DNA of 64,000 nt from Pampus argenteus (lineage: Eukaryota; Chordata; Actinopteri; Scombriformes; Stromateidae): the NCBI GenBank assembly GCA_036937835.1, contig CM072863.1, forward strand, positions 8,128,001 to 8,192,000. The letters run 5' to 3'. The position numbers were made by a program, and so were the translations under genes. Shown here in pieces: positions 1 through 13,440 of the stretch (position 1 is the first letter of the stretch; the number at the start of each line of letters is the position of its first letter). The notes under the pieces are model-generated. The model worked only from the letters and a program-made list of their open reading frames with translations. It made no database searches and was not told the origin of the DNA.

Positions 1-594
1 CACGCACAATTTGCTCCTCACTTGTCGAGTGCAACTTTTAGAAAAGGAGTCCATTGTTTGCGTGTGAAAGGTTCTTGTTTTAGCTGTTTAACTAAATCAA
101 AAGTTCCTTCAGCACAAAAGATTTCACAACTTCAGTCCTCCATTCTGTATAATTGTAAGTGGTCAGGGGCTTTTAACTGTTCCCCTTTTGTTTAAAAAAA
201 AACAAAACAACACATTTTAACCCACTTTCCTCGTCCATTGCCCCTGATTTCTGCCTTGATCCAAGTTTATCTCCTTCACCTCCTCTCTGATTTACAGATA
301 CACACACACACAAACACAAATTGGTCATAGCCACAGTTTGCACATATAAATAAGACAAATATTTTTGGATATATAAAAACAATCCTTTGTCACAGCAACT
401 GTCGAGTGTTTGAACCTACTCTATCCTTTAGTTTGAGTGACCCCAACTTAAAATCTTTGGTAGTTTGATAGTTATTAAGTAGTTGCTAGGTGGTTCTTGG
501 ATCTTTGGTCTTTGGGTGGTTGCTATGTTATACTATGTATTTGCAGTAGTCACAGAGGTAGCACAGCTGGTATTAGCAGCATGTGGAGCTGCAG

Positions 595-616
595 GTGTGT
601 GTGTGTGTGTGTGTGT
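595..616. repeat. (GT)11 microsatellite
   Basis: Uninterrupted GT dinucleotide run of 22 bases, seen directly. Confidence 0.95.
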
Positions 617-987
617 TAAGTTAGCTTATGTTCTGAATGCAGGAGTTGTAATTTTAACCGTTACATTGTGACTCTAAACTGGTATAAAATATGAATTCAT
701 AGAGTTTATACTACACAATGTCTGTGTCGGTGTTGGATGAAAGGGTGAATTGTGACAATCAGTTACACTCAGTATCAGTATCCGATTGATTTGAAAACTG
801 AGTCACTGTCTACTACATAGATCATAGATCATAGATAGCTTATAGTAAATGTGCTTAGATGAAGAAGGCATAGCAGAACATTTTATTATATAAATTAGTA
901 GTATTATATATATAATAATAATATCTTTCTATTGTTTTGCCTGTCCACAGAGACCCTTTTTCAAATTTTTTTACCAGCATCAAAAGC

Positions 988-1043
988 TGCCTTCTTAGTG
1001 TCGATTTCAAGTCCTGAATATGGAAATCGACACTAAGAAGGCA
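988..1043. repeat. Perfect 21-bp inverted repeat with 14-nt loop
   Basis: The left arm 988-1008 (begins TGCCTTCTTAGTG) is the exact reverse complement of the right arm 1023-1043 (ends CACTAAGAAGGCA). The loop is 1009-1022. Transcribed on either strand it would form a 21-bp perfect stem. It lies in AT-rich intergenic DNA with no gene nearby. It may be a foldback/MITE relic; I do not recognise it as a known microRNA. Confidence 0.9.
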
Positions 1044-3646
1044 CCGAAAAATGCAACTTAAGTTAAATATTTCACAATAGCAAACAATTCCAAAACAAGA
1101 TGATAACATTTTCACCACCGTGCAACAACATTCAACACATTTTTGTTTTCTCTAAACAAAACCACAACAAGTTCAATATCGCAAACCACAGATCAGAGAA
1201 GAAAGAGAAAATGTCAGCATATTTATAAGCGCGATAGCCAGAGAAGAAGTGGTGGAAAGATTATGGCGATGGCCCAGAAGTTAGTGCAGAACTAATGAAA
1301 CTACAGATAAATGCTACAGCGGGGCCAAATCTGATGCGTTTAACCAACATGATATATGGTTTTGTTCAAAATGTTTCTCAGGGAGTGAAGGTTATCTTCT
1401 CATCTCAGAGCATTTAGTAAATATATACGATATAACCTCTCTATGATGGTTAGACCAAGCTAATTTGAAAATAGGCCACCGCTATTTCTTCAGGCTGAAA
1501 TTTGTCATCTACAGTCCTTAAAGGATAGGTCGACACATTTTTAAATCTATTTTAAAACAATAGTCAGGTGCCCAAATGAACAATGACATGTTTTGTGCTT
1601 TGTTATATATTGATTTTAGAGGCAGGAAGTTGTTCCACTGCCAGACGCACCGCCGTCAATCAGTCAGCGGGTGCAAGTATTTCACTTTTAGTAATGAGAA
1701 AAGGTTTGAATTTAAAAGGCGTCCATGTTCAGGTTGATATGTGTTCAGACTCATGTTAAACATGTTGTTTTATCAACAGGTACCATCTGATCACATAACC
1801 TTATATAAACATCATTACATGTACATAAACAACCTCTTATGATGTACAATGAATATGTTATTAAGTCAATATTGTAATAAATGCTAGATTGGTGTGATTA
1901 TCATGTCATTACAATGACCTATCACAGTCTAGACACAATAAACCTTTACTACATTATTGATGTTGGGTCATAACATTTTACAGTTTTATTACTTTTCATT
2001 AACACTTTAATGCCTGAGCTTTAATACAGACATATTATACATTTCCCTAATAAATATATATATTGTAGTTTTGTTTTTGTTGGCACCATCATGATGTAAA
2101 TGTACATTTATTTACTGTTTTATGCTGCAGAGATAATGTCACTTTGTACACCTGACTGAACATCATGATTTAAGTGATAAATAGTGACAGTTTCACGTTC
2201 CTCATTTTAGATGGTAATGACGGTGAGATCATTTGTAGGCTCTGAAGAGCTAGACTAGTCTACTTGATGTGTGTGCTGGTCTTACAGGACTGCTCTGGTC
2301 TCCCCTGGGAAAGTTTTAGGACCAGATGGTCACCTCAGTGGGCAGAGATGGGTGTCAGCTGACAGTAAATGATTGTCTCAGTGAGGAGTATAACATGTTA
2401 TAACTTGTCCATGTAAAGCTTAGAACAAGGTTGTACCAAACTACACTGAGGGATGTGACATTAGTTTTTGATTATTGATCTTCAAAGCAGGTTGGAATTG
2501 GTTGTTGACATTGATCCTTTTCATTTGACTCGGGGGCATCTGCTGCTACGCCATGTTGATTAGGCAGGAGATGATCTCGTCCCAGGAAGGTGAAAGTCTC
2601 AGCTGTGTTCACAATGAACGAGTGGATCTGCAGGGGAAGAAGAGCAGGCAGGTTTTCTCTCAAGTCACCTCTCGTCTTCATAGTTTTATGTATGTTCAAG
2701 CTGCAGGTTGTTAGCAGAATGTTTTATATAAGAGAAGAGCAGGATGCGTTCCCTTGGGAAAATGTCTGTATGATTACTGTAACCACAGTCATAACAGTTT
2801 TATTTGTCATCACATCCTGGGCTGATGATAAGCCTTTGAACAGACTTCCGCTGATAATGTGTCTCACCTCCTGCTATGAGTAAACCACCCTGCCATTTTT
2901 TGACTCACACAGATTTCGTTCTCTTTCGCTTTATTATTAGCTGTGAGGATCTGCTCACATTAGTGAGTGTTTTTGGGTCAATAGGTCAGAGGACAGGCTC
3001 ACCAAACACCTGGGTGACACAGAGTTCATCACTCAGAGCGCCATTAGAACCAGAAGGCCGGACCCCCTTCACTCGGGTCAACCAATGACAGGCAGGCGTA
3101 TCACTTCTAGCTGCAAAAGGAGGCGATCAGTGTCTGCAGATGAGAACGTGCCTTAATATGTGAGGTGTTTAGAGGTATAATTGTGTGCAAATGGGCGCAC
3201 CCCGTGAGCAAGGAATTACTGTTGATGTTGGAGAGGGATTATGTTGGAAAAAAAAAAAAGAAAAGAGAAAAAAAAAGGGCGGATTCAGAGGTAGTGTTGA
3301 TGAATGTGTCGATGGTGGCATTTTGATAGGGGTAATTTTGACCTGACAGGGCCCAGGCTCTCTCATGAATCAAAATGTGTCAGCCAGGCGCTGGAGATGG
3401 AGAGCCGCTCATTGTGGCTCTGACACCCATGTGAGGGGCTGAGGCTGCTGGGGGTCAAGTGTGACACCTCATTAGGACGATGTTGATTTAGTGTGGCCAC
3501 AGCGCAACAGACCTCCTCCCATGGGGTATGGAGAGGCGTTTGAGTGAGGGGGTGGGGAGCACCGAGCACTGGACAGAGAATGGGGGCCTACTGCTCTTCA
3601 TCCGCGAGGCTGTCATCTGACAGCTTGCAAATCACGCACCTATGCC

Positions 3647-3650
<4 letters not shown>

Positions 3651-3682
<32 letters not shown>
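3651..3682. repeat. (CA)16 microsatellite
   Basis: Uninterrupted CA run of 32 bases followed by a degenerate CA-rich tail. Confidence 0.95.
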
Positions 3683-3687
<5 letters not shown>

Positions 3688-5288
3688 CACCCTACCCCCT
3701 CTTTAATTTTCACCCGTTCCTCTAGTTTTTAAACATGCATTTCTTTAAACACAAAGGAATTGTGCATGATTGTTTTTGAAAGATATAAATGTGCATCTGT
3801 TTTTTTCCATGAGTTTTTAAAGGTGGGAGGCACCGGTTTGGTCAGTGTTTTTTTTCCCCTCCACCAGTGAACCCAGGACCCCTGACAGAATAATTCTGAC
3901 CTTTCACCTTTGATCTTTCGATTTGAAATTGTTTTCTGTAATGTCAAGATTACTTCTGACAAGCTGCAGTGGTGCTCTCAGCTCAAGTGCAAGAGTCTAA
4001 GGTTTTCGAGCACCCTGTTCTTTCATAGTTTTCTGTGTATTATTACAATATTATTAGTATTATTATTATTTGTTTTAAGAGGATTATATTTTGAGAAGCT
4101 GTTTCTGTATGATGAATTAATTACTTATTAAGTACTTTTACTTTTAAAATTCAATAATTAATATTAATTATAATTTGTAAAGCCACATCAATATACGTCA
4201 GTGGGTGTAGAGCTACCCATCTATAACAGCAGCAGCTATTGTTAACATATCAATATAAATTTGTTACTATAATTGGTATGAATATTTGATTGGGTTCATT
4301 TTTAATATATTTTCTTGAGGTTTTGTTGATGCATCTCTTAAAGCCCCCAAATCACATCAGTTTTTTGTTTTTTATTAAAACAAAAATTAAACCTCTAGAA
4401 ATAAATAGCAGGGCAAAGGCAGAATAAAGCTGACATGAAGGCTGAAGTGTATTGAAGACTAATTTAAACTTTGACCTTTAGTTGTAGTGCCCCCATCTGG
4501 CTAATTTGTGATACTGCAGCTACTTGAAGTTGTGCAGTTACAATTCCTGCAACTACAAAGTTTCATCTCTGCTAGTTTGTGCAAAATTTCATTAAGACAT
4601 TAAGAACAAATTCTAGTAAAACAAGACCAGATTTGTGCAACATCATAAATGTTGTCATGCAAACTGTTAAAAAAAAACCCATTATGATCAATCATGTCCA
4701 TTATTCTTTACTTTTTATTCAGGTAGCTTGACTGATTCACTCATGTTTGACTGATTTTCCCCCTCTAATTCTCTCTTTGTTATTACATCTCAGTTTTAAT
4801 TACACCGCGAAGCCACACACTGCTAGACTGTCAGTGCATCACATTGACAGGAGTCACTGGGAAAATTAATGTCCGTCTTAATGCCTGCGACTGCTTGAAT
4901 TTGATTATGCTGACTCTGAGACGTCCACCAAATGTCAAAGCTGGTCACTGTGTAGTTCCCCCTCCTCCTCTTTCTGCACCACACAAAGGACATTACGTAG
5001 GCCCTTTTTTTTTTGCATTAACCCATCATGCATACCTAAATCCAAAATTATGGAAAGCATTTAACTGAATGGATGTATCAGAGAATGCATAAATAATGAA
5101 TGAATCTTAATTCTATGGTCATTTATCATTCACTTAGTAAAGATAATGATTTTGTGGAACGCTTGTACGATTGTATTATTTACACACAGGTTTCTCACAA
5201 GAACTAGCAGATGCATTTGAATTTAAAATAAATCTAAGTCTATAAATCTGACCTTCTTCACTCCCTTTCTGTCTCAGAGATGTCCAGG

Positions 5289-5330
5289 CACACACACACA
5301 CACACATAAACACACACCCACACACACACT
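5289..5330. repeat. Imperfect CA microsatellite
   Basis: CA repeats with two short interruptions (a TAAA and a CC step), seen directly. Confidence 0.9.
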
Positions 5331-5679
5331 CATACATACCCACAAACAAAGGTGTAGCGGGCCATCTGTCTTGAGATCTAGGAAAACAATGAAGGCTTCG
5401 TGACATTTGATAGATTTTCCTCTAAATGCTGCAACAGATATCTCCCATTTTTATCACCATTGCTGTATGTGTGATCATTCACTTTTTTCCCCCCAAAGTT
5501 GCAGAAATTGTATTTCTCAGCCACTTATTAATAAATCCCTCTGGCCTAGACTGAATGATTTATGAATGCTGTTATAGCTGATGTCACAGTCCACTTTTGT
5601 TGCCTTTGAGATTTTACTCATTAGTCTGAATAATAACTGTCACTAATTCAAGCTGTTCTCGAATGGCTTTTTGAATAGA

Positions 5680-6110
5680 AAGAGAGGGAGAGAGTGCGAG
5701 TGAGAGAGAGGCAGCAATAGAGAGGAGAGAGGCCTGAGAGATTAACTCCAGTGAGCTCACTCTGAGAGGCCCAGGAACGGCTGAATATTGTTCTAGTGGT
5801 GGGGAGATGGAGGGTGGTGGGGGGCGAAAGGAAAAAAATCCCTATGCAGCCAGAGAAATGAACTTGATGATCTCAGGGGGGCGGGGGGAGGATCACCATT
5901 CCTTGCTCCTGACAATCAAAATTAGATTGGCCAGCACTGTGTCAACACTAGCCTCAGTTAAGGCATGACAGCGGAGGGAGGGAGGGCAACCCCCCTGTGG
6001 GTGTTTGAGAGTTTGCCATGTGAACTATGGAGACCCCACAGTGCCTTTCACTGACTGCTCAGGCCTCAAAGAAATCCACAACCCCTTTTTATTGGCCAGC
6101 ACTGTAACCA
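5680..6110. other. Candidate non-coding regulatory block with 15-bp direct repeat
   Basis: This block is less AT-rich than its flanks. It opens with a purine-rich GA tract (about 5680-5745) and contains the same 15-mer, ATTGGCCAGCACTGT, at 5926-5940 and again at 6091-6105 on the same strand. The TTGGC core resembles an NFI half site. No reading frame of interest crosses it. Calling it regulatory is inference; only the repeat and the composition are seen. Confidence 0.3.
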
Positions 6111-6562
6111 ACGACATCTCAGCCCTGAGTGCTATATTTTGGCAACTCGTTATTGCTGTTTTTGTTGCTTAATTAAACTCTGCATTGCTAGGTTACAATC
6201 TACAAGACACAACACATTTATTAACATTATTTGTAATTGATGAATCGTTGCTTCTTTCAATTCTTCTTTTCCCTCTCAGTCTTTTTTTTTTTTTGTTAAG
6301 CTTTCACTCATCTTCACTTCACTCAATTTCTCAAGGTGTATGTGGGTCAGAAAGTACAAATGTGTTAATAAATTGTTTCGATTTGTTTGTTTTGTTGTTA
6401 TTTTTCTTACACATCTATAAGAATGTGTGTGAAGGACGGTTGAGTCTGAGCTGGTCAAGGGTTGTGTTTTTGGAGGTTTGAGCAGTGACCTGGAATATTT
6501 CAGTGTGTCCAGCCCTACCATATTAGAGAGGGAGTGCAGCTGTGTCCCTGTATAACCTTCCC

Positions 6563-6566
<4 letters not shown>

Positions 6567-6594
<28 letters not shown>
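6567..6594. repeat. A28 homopolymer
   Basis: Run of 28 adenines. It could be the tail of an old retroposed sequence, but I recognise no SINE body immediately upstream. Confidence 0.9.
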
Positions 6595-6596
<2 letters not shown>

Positions 6597-7269
6597 ATAT
6601 CATCTCAATGAATTAGATCTGAAACAATTCAAGAGGAAAATCCAAACAGCTTTGTTAGTGCTTCATATTATAGGAGCAGAGTGTCCTGGTTTTTTTTGTT
6701 TTTTTTTGTTTTAGTAATTTCCTGAAAGGTTACCTACAGTGATAACATCAATAATATTAACAGCACTCTGTATTATATTTCGGCATTTAAAAAAATTGCA
6801 ATTACTATTGTGCTGCAGATTGAAGATGTTCCAAAAAAGGAGGCAGATTTAGGATTATTACCGGGACTGCAGCAGCAGGAGCTACAGGATGACAGCACGG
6901 GACAAAAGGTTTTGTTTTTCGCTCTTGGGCTGATTCCTGTTGTTGCCAAAAAGAGAGATGTCCGACTGACTTTCAAGTAATCTCACACTGCTGTGAGGAG
7001 CATTCAAAATAAGTGGACGTTATGTGCAGATTGCTGTTTATTGAAGGAGGTGTTTCATGTTTTTAGCCATCATTAAGATATTTTACCTGTGAGAAGCAGA
7101 AGATTTACTTCTCAAATTTCACACTCCTGTAAGAATATATTTCCTGGTTTAGTCTTCTTTAGTCGTCACTGCTTCAATTAAAACATTTGCAGTTTTAATA
7201 TATATAAAAAAAGAATATGCTTGATTTGTTGCTTTTGCATTGCATTGTAATGGATTGTAACACTGATGT

Positions 7270-7602
7270 AGCATGTAACACTTGCACTGTAATCACTTTT
7301 TCTTTGCACATTGCAGTTGTTTGCACAACCTGGACACTTGCACATCACCATGGTGTTATACTGTTGTTGTTGTTGTTGTTTTTCTATTTATTGTATATAC
7401 TTTTACCTTACCTTTATATTTTATGTTCTATATATACATATGTATATATATATCTTATTTTATTTTATCTTATTTTATTTTTAAATTTTATTTTATATTT
7501 GGATAATTGGGCTGCTCCAGGACCAGGGGAAACCAATTTCGTTGCATCCCATGTTTACATGTGTTGTAATGACAATAAAAACTCCTTGAATCCTTGAATC
7601 TT
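7270..7602 (+). mobile_element. 3' end of a non-LTR retrotransposon (LINE tail)
   Basis: The stretch from a TGCACTGTAATCAC-like segment through a T-rich tract to TTTCGTTGCATCCCATG, then GTAATGACAATAAA and a short CTTGAATC tandem, has the layout I know from the 3' ends of fish L2/CR1-clade elements. Such tails end in an AATAAA-containing motif and a short tandem repeat rather than poly(A). No reverse transcriptase frame is attached, so this would be a 5'-truncated copy. Family assignment is from memory of the motif. The upstream boundary is uncertain. Confidence 0.5.
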
Positions 7603-9501
7603 TAAAAGATTGAGTTTTTGTCATTTTGCATTTTGCAGGGTTTAATTAAGCAAGCCAGTATTTCCTGTTTAACACAAATGAGAAGAGCATTTATCACTGT
7701 TCCTTTATATCATATGCCTACTTGTGTTTACATTTATATTAGTTTCAGAATCAATTAACATTTAGTACCTGTCTATCCTGGAATAAATGTCCAATTGTCC
7801 ATCTATCAATAGTGTAACTTATGTCTGAATACTATTGAAAAAAGATATCACAAGATAGAAAATGGTCCCATTGCATTAATATAGCAAAAAGGTTTAAAGA
7901 GGTGAGAATAATTAAGACCGTTGTTGCTTCCTTTTTGGGCCCAACTGTTAGAAAGGAAATCCTCCAGGGTAGGGGTGGTCGTCTTGACCTCAGGTATACT
8001 CTCAGACCGGTGGGACAGTACGGCAACATGCCCCCGGCAAGGCAGGCAGGAGTGTCAGCCAGACCCATCGGACTGCAGCTCTCCACCATCTACAGCGGAG
8101 CCATGTAATCATCCGCTTTGAACCAGATGGTGCGCTGAGAGCACAAAAGAGTGACAGCTGTCATTCACAGGACATGAAAACCACTGCAATGATTTAAGGA
8201 TCCCAGGTTCCACTGGAGGAGACTCAAACAAAAAAAAAATCTACATGTATAAAGTGAGTCTGTTGTCGTAAAGTGAATTTCCTGTAAAATGTAAAAAAGA
8301 CAAAATTACATCAGGCCATCTGGACAACTCCAGTCGAGGAGGGAAGATACGGCAAAGAATGAGCATTGAGCATTTTAAAAAAACTACTGTAAGAAACAAA
8401 TGAGACACTGTATTCAAAAACTTTCAAAATTAACTTTAGATATTCCCCCAAAATATTAATAATAATCATTTAAAATAAGAGTTTATATTTACTTTAAAAA
8501 GACGATTAGATTTTGTTTACACTAAAAAAATTGTTGTTGATTTGAAGGTTTCATGAACTTTGTACGACTGCGTCAACTCAAATCTGGCGTCTCTGCCATT
8601 TATTTTATTGTCATGTGAGATTCTTTCATCCAATAAGAGTGTGTGTGATCTTTCCTGAACAGTTCCTCCTCTCTAAACACTGACCAGCTCGTGAGCCAGA
8701 CAAAAAGGTGCTACTGATGACTGTGTCCAGCAATTTAAGCTATTCAGTGCTGCCCCCAATTCACCTTCTTTCTTAACTTTATGGCTATAATTGCCATAAA
8801 GCTCCTCCCAAATCCTCCCAGCCCCCCGCCGGGCTTTCTTGAGGGCTTTGTGACATGTTCAATATTCCCATTGGACTGTACTTCCAAAAGCACTTCCCTG
8901 GCATAGTTTAGTCTTTATTTAATGAAGCTGGGTCAGAGTTCATTATGTTAGCAGTCTTAAGGCTTTGGGTGCAGCATTCAGTCTCTAACACTTCACGTCC
9001 AACTTGTACAACTAATCCTTATGTGCCAAAACAATAAAAAACATCCATCAATGTCCTCCCTTGTCTATGTAGGGCGGGTATGACTGATGATGTGTACGGC
9101 ACATTGATGCACTTGAGGGCAGGGGACTGTGTGAATGTTTGTTTATGTCGAGTGAGGATTTGTCAAAAGGTTTATGTCATTGCTGGCATCAGTCTCCTCG
9201 AGCTTGTACTGGGTGGTCTTTGTCTGTTTGCATCCGTAAAGAGCTGCGTTCTCACTCTTATTTGTCCTCTATTGATTCTCTAAATTAGGTTGATGAGAGG
9301 CCCTCCTATCAGGTGGCATATTAATTGGGTCAGGCTGGATTTTATATGAAATCCAAATAATGGCAACCCGAACCCCAACACTAAACCTTTGTCCCCTGAA
9401 TGCTCTCTTTCACCAATTAGCCTTCCGGTGAATCTGCTTCCAGCCACCTCTGCTGCCTGTTACTGCTTTGCAAGAATCAAGATGCTACCGGTGGTTTAAG
9501 T

Positions 9502-9540
9502 TGTGTGTGTGTGTGTGAGTGTGTGTGAGTGTGTGTGAGT
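9502..9540. repeat. GT-rich minisatellite (TGTGTGTGAG units)
   Basis: A GT run followed by three copies of a GTGTGTGAGT ten-base unit. Confidence 0.85.
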
Positions 9541-10334
9541 GCTTCTCAAGGTGTAGTAAACAGGGCTGCTGAGGACAATAAGGAAATGTCTTCTGCATTG
9601 ATTTAATTTTATTGATTCACTTATTAGTTTTTTTCCAATCTGTGAGAGTTTATTTGGTGGGTATAATAAATTAGTAAAAGTTTCAGCATTTCTCTCCTGC
9701 AATTTTATTGAAACACCATTTATGTTATTAAATTCTAATATATATATATATATAGGACTGTATATCTGACACTTCTAATCTAACTGATTATAAATGATGT
9801 AAACTTGTAAATTATTCAAGTGGAGTTAACAAAAAGACATACACATGTCAAGATACCAATAACCAATTAGTCAGCTAAATGTGAAATACACATATTAAAA
9901 AAGGGGTTATATGAAAATAAAAAAGGGATGTTGAGTTTAATATCTTGACCCATTAAACTGTCATTTAAGAAGTTATCAGTGACATCTTGTAACATATCTG
10001 ACCGCTTTGCACAATACTAGCTAGCGTTAATTTGACTGTTGCAAACCGATTCAGTAAATAACTAGTTAAGACACTGGCTCGTAGTTATTACCTTTGGTTG
10101 GACTTTATGCACATAGATATTGTTTGACATTACTGAGTCTGTTAGCTGACTTTGTGACTTTTCCGTACTTCTTGCTACTGTTGTACTACTGTTGAAGTCC
10201 ACAGCGACTGTTGGTTCAGTTAAAGAAACATGGAGTTTCTTTATGCATTATTATTATTAATATTATTATTATTTATGCAGATGCATTAAAATCAGTAAGA
10301 AATAAACAACAAATCCCATAAGCTAAATAAATGA

Positions 10335-13300
10335 TTTATTGTACAAAAGAAAAATGACAGTAAATAAACAACAAAAGGCAAAAATAACAATTGAACAGTT
10401 ATTCATATGCACAACCATTAAACTACAAAGTTGGGGTGTTTTTTTTCTTTTTTTTTTTAACTACACAAAGAACGGAGGAATGAAGGGGGAAAAGTGAGAA
10501 AAAACATTAGAAGCGGTGAACCTGTCCAAAACATCATAAATGTCAACATTTGGGTAGGTATTTACATAGAGATTTCTTACTCTCATATATTTATATGAAA
10601 ACACTCTCACACATACCAGTATACAAACACTAAAATTCAAAATGCAACTTCTCAACAGCTTGAACCATAGTTGAGCCATAGTTGTGGGCACAGCTAATTA
10701 CTTCTTTTGACCACACATTACCAGAGCCGCTACCATCAGTCACTCTGTCAATAACTCAATCTGAACCTGAGAGCAAGGGGACCCTGTGGTTTTCATCTAC
10801 TATTATCTTTTTTTTTGGAGGGGGAGCAGGGGTGAGGTTTGGGGGGTGAGGTTGGGGTGGGGGGCTTTTATGGGTTAAATGTTTGCACAGATTAATCGAT
10901 GACAGATTTAAAAAAAAAAAAAAAGCACGTTTTTTTTTTTTTAGAAGGCTAAAGTGAGGTAGACATACTTTGAAATGCATTGTAATTAATATTAATAAAT
11001 AGACAATTGACCAGCTGAATTATTTCCAACCACTGCCCCTAACAGCTTTTTATCCTCCCTTTGAAATCTTCTAGCATATTCCTGCGATCACAAAAGTTAC
11101 AGCACACAACATGTCATCCTCTACTTTGGCTAACAATCCCTGGATACTCCTCCCATTCTTATATGGGTGCTTTCACTTAAAATACACACACAAAGGCAAA
11201 ACATGTCTATGCAAGACAGTCGACACATTGTTTAAGTCTCTCTAACATGGTAACAGATTAAAGTTGGTGGGCGGGCCATTTCCAGTTAAAGCATTCTATG
11301 TTCATTGATCCAGACACTTATTACACACATGACTTATCACCCAAAGTGGGCAAGGAGGCCTTTCAGGCCGCTGGTACAGTATGGATAGAAGTGTGTGAGT
11401 GTATGGACAGGCCCCCGCTTCAGACAAAAGTCAGGAAAGCGTGATGGTATCAAAAAAAAGTGATAACCTTTCTAGTTTATCCGTACGGTTTATCACCAGA
11501 AGCTTGAATAGTTTTTTTTTTTTTAAGTTTTTTTTTTTTAATCCTATACTGTACAAGCTCTCTTGTGCTTGGTAAAACACAAACAACACTTTACCTCCTC
11601 ACGCCATGAACGTCCCATAGTGCAAAATTTATTGTTGGTAAGGTAGAGTGCCCCAAAAAAGGTTTTTGTACCCCTTTTTTTTTTAATATATACATATATA
11701 ATTTATATATAATGTCAGAAGGCTCTTCCTTTATCCAACAGCATAGTGCTTTCGTTTACAACAAAAGGATATCTTTGCTTTGACATCCAGGAGACAAAGA
11801 CAGACTTCAAGCGTACTAATCTACTCTGTGTTTAAGCACTAACTAACAATATTCTTTCCATTATGACAGAGATGACACAGTCGAGGTTGAGGTGGATGGG
11901 GTCGTTTCAAAATGCAATCAAAAATAAAGTCAGTGTTGAGTTACATTCTTTTGTTTTTGTTTTGCTTGTTGTGAATTATAAAAGCTATTATTTATGAATA
12001 CAGTACTGCAGTAAATGGATTTTGCATTTTTCTTTTCATATTTTCTGAAATTGCATTGAAAAAAAAAAGTGAGTGAACTGGCCTGACAGGAGTAATGGAG
12101 TTACTGCTCTTTCTTAATCTAAGTGTATTTTTTATGGTGAGCACTGCTGCACGTATGAGCATGTAAACTTCTAGTGATAATACTGTCGTATTTTGCACTA
12201 ATTTATGCGGGTTGAACCTTTGAGCATACTGGCATTTTTGCTGTCCGTTTGTTATTACTTGCTCAGTCCCAGGCCTCTTCAAGTTATGAAACAGTGCAAT
12301 TCCATCTGTTTTAAACATTTAATACAAAAGCTGAACGTATTAAAGTGTATTTTACTTTGTTACACAGAAGAAAGAAAACTGTCAGGTTCTTGTCGTCCTG
12401 CAGGACGTTTCCTCCTCCACCTCCTCCGCCTCTCCCAGACGGTGCCAAGTGACCTCAGAGTGCATCTACATTACAGTTCTGTTTCAGATTTTAGCGAGCA
12501 AGTCAAACCTAAATCTGTTTTTATCTACTTTTGCAGAATGGCAGAAATCGCGACGCCAACTTTATTTATCTGTTTTGAAAGATAAGAGTTGAAACAGCGT
12601 ATCCTCTTCTCTCCTTTTTCGAGTTTTACAAGACTACAAATAAAAAAAGATCAAAGTGACTGTGAAAAGGTTTCGTAGATACTCGAGAATGTCACACTGG
12701 GGTGTCATACATTAATAGAGGTTTGGTTTTGGATCTCCTTAAAACTTTACATCTCTAAAGCACATCTCTAAACGTCTGTAAACAAGATTTGGGATTTATC
12801 TTAACAGTATTCCTAAGAGTAAACTCTCCTCACATTAGCATGAATTCTGTTTTAAGAGTTTTTGTTAAAGTGATGGATTGCAAAATAATTCTGATCATGC
12901 CCCCTTTGCAAACATTTTTTTTTTTTTGTGGATCAAATCTCACCCGTAAGTGTATCTGTGAAATAAAGTGTTTCCAAAACTTCTTTAAAGCCCTCCTACT
13001 TAAGACTGTAAATGCTTATGTCTCCTGTCATCTCAATCCACTAACCTGGACATTTCACAAAGATGCCATCAAAAAAAAAAAAAAAAAAAAGTCTTAAAAA
13101 ACCCACAAAACTAACACACAGTCTATAACATAGTTTTGTCTCATTTACCATTTTCTGAAGCTTTTCCCACAAGTACAACGTCTTTAAATCATTCATATTG
13201 TACTGTATTTCCATCACTCAGTCCTTTTTTTTGATTCATATTTCATTTATATATATTTTTTTTATTACAGTTAGAATCAATTTTAGAAAAATGGAAACCC

Positions 13301-13440
13301 AGTGGGATGTTTTTGTGGCTGAGCAAATGTGAAATCTGGTGCCAAGGAGTGGGTTCTGGTGCCAGGTGAGAGCTCCATAAGGATTTTGGGAGGTTTGATA
13401 CAATAGTGGCTGTACACAAGTGTGCATCTTTCCCTGCAGC
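10335..13440 (-). other. gdf11: Probable gdf11 3' UTR
   Basis: This lies directly downstream (minus strand) of the gdf11 stop codon. An AATAAA polyadenylation signal on the minus strand (TTTATT at 10335-10340) is one possible end, giving a 3.1-kb UTR. The region has many T and A homopolymer runs and no supported exon. The orthologous mammalian transcript also has a long 3' UTR, but the end point here is a guess; other AATAAA-like motifs occur nearer the stop codon. Confidence 0.35.

Larger units (their letters stand above)
1..10334. other. Gene-free flank downstream of gdf11
   Basis: I find no coding exon that I can support here. The open frames present are short, lack recognisable domains, and mostly run through T-rich or CA-rich tracts. 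The stretch holds microsatellites, a perfect short inverted repeat near 1 kb, a 28-base A run, the 3' tail of a non-LTR element near 7.3-7.6 kb, and a few less AT-rich blocks rich in ATTA/TAAT cores (about 4800-4960, 5680-6110, 8740-8960 and 9290-9460). Those blocks could be conserved regulatory DNA, but that is inference from composition only. Confidence 0.6.

Noticed and set aside
2590..2883. 97-codon plus-strand open frame
   Set aside because: No known domain, no splice partners and no neighbouring gene context; consistent with chance.
7217..7597. 126-codon hydrophobic open frame
   Set aside because: It runs through T-rich tracts of the LINE tail. The Leu/Tyr/Ile-rich composition reflects the base composition.
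12205..12585. 126-codon plus-strand open frame
   Set aside because: No recognisable domain. It lies antisense in the probable gdf11 3' UTR and has no supporting splice or promoter context.
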